DNA from: Piezodorus guildinii
Lineage: Eukaryota > Arthropoda > Insecta > Hemiptera > Pentatomidae
DNA: 64,000 nt
Direction of reading: 5' to 3'
Assembly (NCBI GenBank): GCA_023052935.1
Contig: CM041292.1
Location: 202,453,799-202,517,798 of the forward strand
Shown: positions 60,750 through 64,000 of the stretch, one piece after another
Position numbering within the stretch: position 1 is the first letter of the stretch
How the letters are laid out: the number at the start of each line of letters is the position of its first letter
The notes under the pieces: generated by a model
Told to the model about the DNA's origin: nothing
The model's database searches: none
What the model saw: the letters and a program-made list of their open reading frames with translations, nothing else
Program-made: the position numbers and the translations under genes

Positions 60750-61400
60750 TCAGAAACAATTCTTTATTGAGTAACATTACAATAAGTTTAGGACATTTTT
60801 AATAGTGATAAAGTACAATATTCAAACTACATTCACACGATATATACAAAACAATAAATTTATATAATAATAATTCAATACACACATATACAAAACAGAA
60901 TTGATAAGAAAATATACAAAAGTCACTCATACCTATATACAATCCTCAAGCATACAGCACGTGAGTGGAGAATCTAGTCGATGCTAGAACTTCAAAATAC
61001 ATGTTAAAAGAGGTCTCGAGGCCACTGCCGTTTCAACCTTCTAGAGACATGGTAAGGATGTGTGGAGTAGGGGTGGGCATAATCGAATGACGATTATCAG
61101 ATTATTCGATTATTTCAATCTTTCGAATTAATTGGGCTGGAGAAACGAACGATCATATAAAATCAATTGTTTAACGATATTGGCTTAATCGAATGATTTT
61201 TTTTTTTTTGCTCATCACATAAATTATATACACATTTGCACCTAAGCTCAGAAATCATAAAGGGGGGTATTGTGCCATATTGTCTTAACACATAAATCAT
61301 TCGATCATTCGATTATGGAATCATTCGATTATTGAAATCATCGAAGTCCGATCATTCTATTATGCCACCCCTAGTGTGGAGCTGGATAGGGATTGAGCTA
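60750..61400 (-). mobile_element. Jockey-like LINE 3' end interrupted by a hAT MITE
   Basis: 3' UTR and end of ORF2 of the type also seen at 62935-63640 (CACTGCCGTTTCAACCTTCT shared). It is split at GTGTGGAG by the MITE. Confidence 0.6.
61068..61373. mobile_element. hAT-type MITE, 306 bp, 8-bp target duplication
   Basis: Ends TAGGGGTGGGCATAATCGAA and its partner ending TATTATGCCACCCCTA. A perfect 8-bp duplication GTGTGGAG flanks it (61060-61067 and 61374-61381). The interior is rich in ATTCGATTAT-type repeats. No coding sequence. The 8-bp duplication and TAGGGGTG-type ends are characteristic of hAT elements. Confidence 0.85.
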
Positions 61401-61405
61401 GTGGA

Positions 61406-61962
61406 TATCGCTATATCGATGTAAAATTTATTGGGCTTTAATATCATTTAGGTTTCATTCGGATTAAAATGGTCTGACAGGGCTTAAATGCCGAAATTTT
61501 AAATTTTCTTCCCCTAAAGTACCACTGTTTTTGTTGATTATATAAAAATAACTATATTATCTTGTTACGACTGATAAAAAACAGGTAAATATATAAATTG
61601 AATGGATTCGATACCCACCTAAAGGAGAAAACAGAAAAAATATTTTTTTAATGCAATTTTTCGTTTTAAGATAAGAACAGTAATATGTATGATATACCTT
61701 TGGAAAGCTAATGATTTCAGAAAAAATATTATCTCATACACAAACTTTTAAAATGGAATAAAAAGGGATAAAAAGCCGATAAAACTAAGTGATTGTTTTA
61801 GATAATAATATAATAGATTTTTAAATAAAACACATGTTTTTATTCAAATTTAATTTAATATATTCTTTAATAGTTTCACTAATTATTATCTCTAACTGTA
61901 TTTGAAAATTCTTTAGTTGATTTTAACAACGGTAAGTGAAAGTCGTGTGTTGCCCGCACCAG
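61406..61962 (-). mobile_element. Helitron2-like element, copy 16, truncated
   Basis: Starts in the interior (ATATCGATGTAAAATTTATT) and ends with the 5' terminus GCCCGCACCAG at 61962. The terminal hairpin and (TG)n parts are missing. Confidence 0.65.
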
Positions 61963-61964
61963 TT

Positions 61965-62934
61965 TTTTTTTAAACCTTTATTAATATGTATGTATTCTCC
62001 ATAAATTTATGACAATTGCTTAATTTAATTTAATTATTTTTCCTTTTTCCACTATATTCTATTTATATTTATATATTTTATTTTCTATCATCACTTAAGC
62101 TATTAAAGATAAAAGATACACAGGCGTTGATGACGTTGTGGTTTTACGCCTTAAAGCCCTAACAAACAACAACAAGATATCGAACTTAACGAGCTTTCTC
62201 AACAACAGGAAAATTACAAGGTGAGCTGTAAGCACCTCGCATATGGATTTTCAACTCACACTATAGGTCAATTTAATGTAAAATTTGACCTGCGTCCTCT
62301 AAATGATTAACTTCAAATTCGTTCTGAGCCTAATTAATGTACATAGTTCATGAGTGGAGGTTAGTTGGGCGAACTGACAGAACTGTCATGTACTGAGAAT
62401 CAAGAAACTGTTGGATGGGTTTCTCCAACTTGCTCAACTACAGCTTAACGGCCGAACTTTGCAAGCCAAACTTCAAAGTATAGCACGCGATAGGCGCTTT
62501 TTTTTTTGTTTGTTTGTTTTTTTCTTCAAACTGAAACGATTATCACGAACTTCTGAACTGCGATATAGAGAACTTTTGTAATAGCAGAGTTTATGGACTC
62601 TCTCGGAGTTATAAAAATATTTTAATGGTATCGTCGAAGCAACATTAATGTAATTGAAGACACATTTTAAAGGAATGTAATGCTAATTATTTTGGACTAA
62701 ACATTTGATTCGGATGATTGAATAAGAAATCCCTCATGGAGCAGATGTACGGATAGTGTGGCTGCTGACGTAAGGTTACAGCAAGCAACTGTAAAGAAGT
62801 GGCGTTGTATTGAGCTGGATGGTGAAAGCCAACTCAATAATTTTATCAAAATCAACATGAAGGATTTTTTTTTTTTGTATTTATTATAGTATATGGCATA
62901 TCTACATCATTCACATAATTTTTTTTTATTTTTT
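61965..62934. other. Intergenic sequence, nothing recognised
   Basis: About 970 bp with a few T-rich runs (62500, 62870). No gene with splice signals or known repeat was identified. Confidence 0.35.
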
Positions 62935-63640
62935 ATTTTTATTTATTCGTATGTATTACAGTTTGTCACACTGGACAAAAATAATATTGCTAAAGGGTCC
63001 CATTCATACAATATTTACAATATAAACAAAAGAAATGTCAAATTACATAAAATGAAACCAAACTAAATAAACATATACAATAACAAAATTTGTAGATAAA
63101 ATAAATACAAATAAATGAAGTTAATAAATAAATAAACAAAGCATGTCACATTCATATGTATGTACAATATTTACAATCCACTGGTGAGGCATCACTGGTG
63201 AGAGCCAGCGGAAGCTAAGTGAGGGCGCCACAGGCACAATCACACCGCACATGAGAGGAGAATCTGACCAGTGTCAGAACTCCAGCATACATATTTACAA
63301 TATATCTCGGGGACACTGCCGTTTCAACCTTCTAGGTGGGTTGTATGGATGAGTGGAGCTGGATAAGAATCGTGCTAGAGGATTAGGATGATGGATGAGG
63401 TTCTTGTGGAATTTGGAAAATTTGGATGGAATTAGGTCTGAAATAAATGGAACATTAAGGTCGTGGCGCAAGTTTAGTTGGATACATAATAAGGAGCATT
63501 TACTATTATTCGGTTGACTTTGGATTGAAACGATTGAATGCGTTTGATGTTAGAACGTTTAGCTGTCCCCAGAGTTGAAGTCTGTAGGTCCAGATGGGCT
63601 TCAGTATTGTCTTATAAATTAATAATTTGTATAAATTAAA
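62935..63640 (-). pseudogene. Jockey-type LINE 3' end
   Basis: T-rich end at about 62929-62944, a long AT-rich 3' UTR, then broken - strand coding sequence near 63640-63400 (KPIWTYRLQLWG-like, with further frameshifts). Same family as 60750-61400. Confidence 0.6.
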
Positions 63641-63689
63641 CATAAACATAATTTAGTAACATTTACATTTCCTGTAAGACCTATTTGAA

Positions 63690-64000
63690 CCAAATTGAAG
63701 TAAACGTCATTTTAAACTCTGTAAATTACCTAGGAGTGACACTCGATCGAAAATCACGACAAATCAAAACACGTAACGTTTACACTACGACAAAACACTT
63801 GCCCACCAATTTTAATCGACAACAACCAAATTCCTCAGACAAACTCTGTACATTACCTAGGACTGACACTCGATCGAAGGATGACTTGGGGCCCACATGT
63901 CAAGATGAAAAGACAGACTCACAACCACCGACTGAAAGTACTATACTCACTTTTATCAAAATCTTCAATATTAAAAATTAGACAGAAACTGAATACATAC
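63690..64000 (+). pseudogene. Jockey-type LINE fragment running off the window
   Basis: Two stretches (63715-63755 and 63848-63985) encode the same RT segment (YLGVTLDRK, and YLGLTLDRRMTWGPHV in another frame), so a short piece is repeated before the longer one. It continues past the right edge. Confidence 0.55.

Overview
The window is nuclear DNA from an animal, almost certainly an insect. It is AT-rich, with split genes, canonical GT-AG introns and poly(A) signals, and most of it is dispersed repeats of types common in arthropod genomes: Tc1/mariner, Helitron, RTE, jockey, R1 and I-type LINEs, and tRNA-derived SINEs. A hemipteran is my best guess, from general resemblance only; the species cannot be fixed from the sequence.

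Three host genes are supported. (1) The last two exons of a DDX24/Mak5-type DEAD-box RNA helicase lie on the + strand (645-822 and 13884-14073), separated by a 13.06 kb intron. (2) Inside that intron, on the opposite strand, is an intact intronless 864-codon frame (3590-6184) for a Lys/Asn/Ser-rich protein I do not recognise. (3) From 56301 down to 28566 on the - strand runs a seven-exon gene of 509 codons whose protein is closest to testis-specific serine kinases (TSSK). All exon phases agree. The catalytic HRD aspartate is replaced by lysine and the glycine loop is degenerate, so it reads as a pseudokinase. Its introns hold most of the mobile elements.

Layout: 1-645, LINE endonuclease fragment and end of a DDX24 intron. 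645-14.1 kb, DDX24 with the nested gene, a Tc1 element, a foldback element, a possible solo LTR and several copies of a Helitron2-like family. 14.1-28.5 kb, intergenic, made of LINE pieces, SINE1, canonical Helitrons (two carrying a mariner at the same site), an RTE LINE split by a solo LTR, and more Helitron2-like copies. 28.5-56.3 kb, the TSSK-like gene, with a SINE2 cluster, deleted mariners, an RTE split by another LINE, a microsatellite-targeted R1-type LINE (two copies), a 5.4 kb I-type LINE and a small hairpin MITE. 56.3-64 kb, LINE fragments, a Helitron split by a composite SINE2 insertion, a second foldback element and a hAT MITE.

The most notable features are: two foldback elements of shared design (palindrome, about 37-nt tail, 11-13 bp target duplication) carrying hammerhead-ribozyme-like cores; the TSSK-like pseudokinase; R1-type LINEs sitting in (CA)n tracts; Helitrons that appear to carry a mariner passenger; a SINE ending in poly(T); and a composite SINE read-through insertion.
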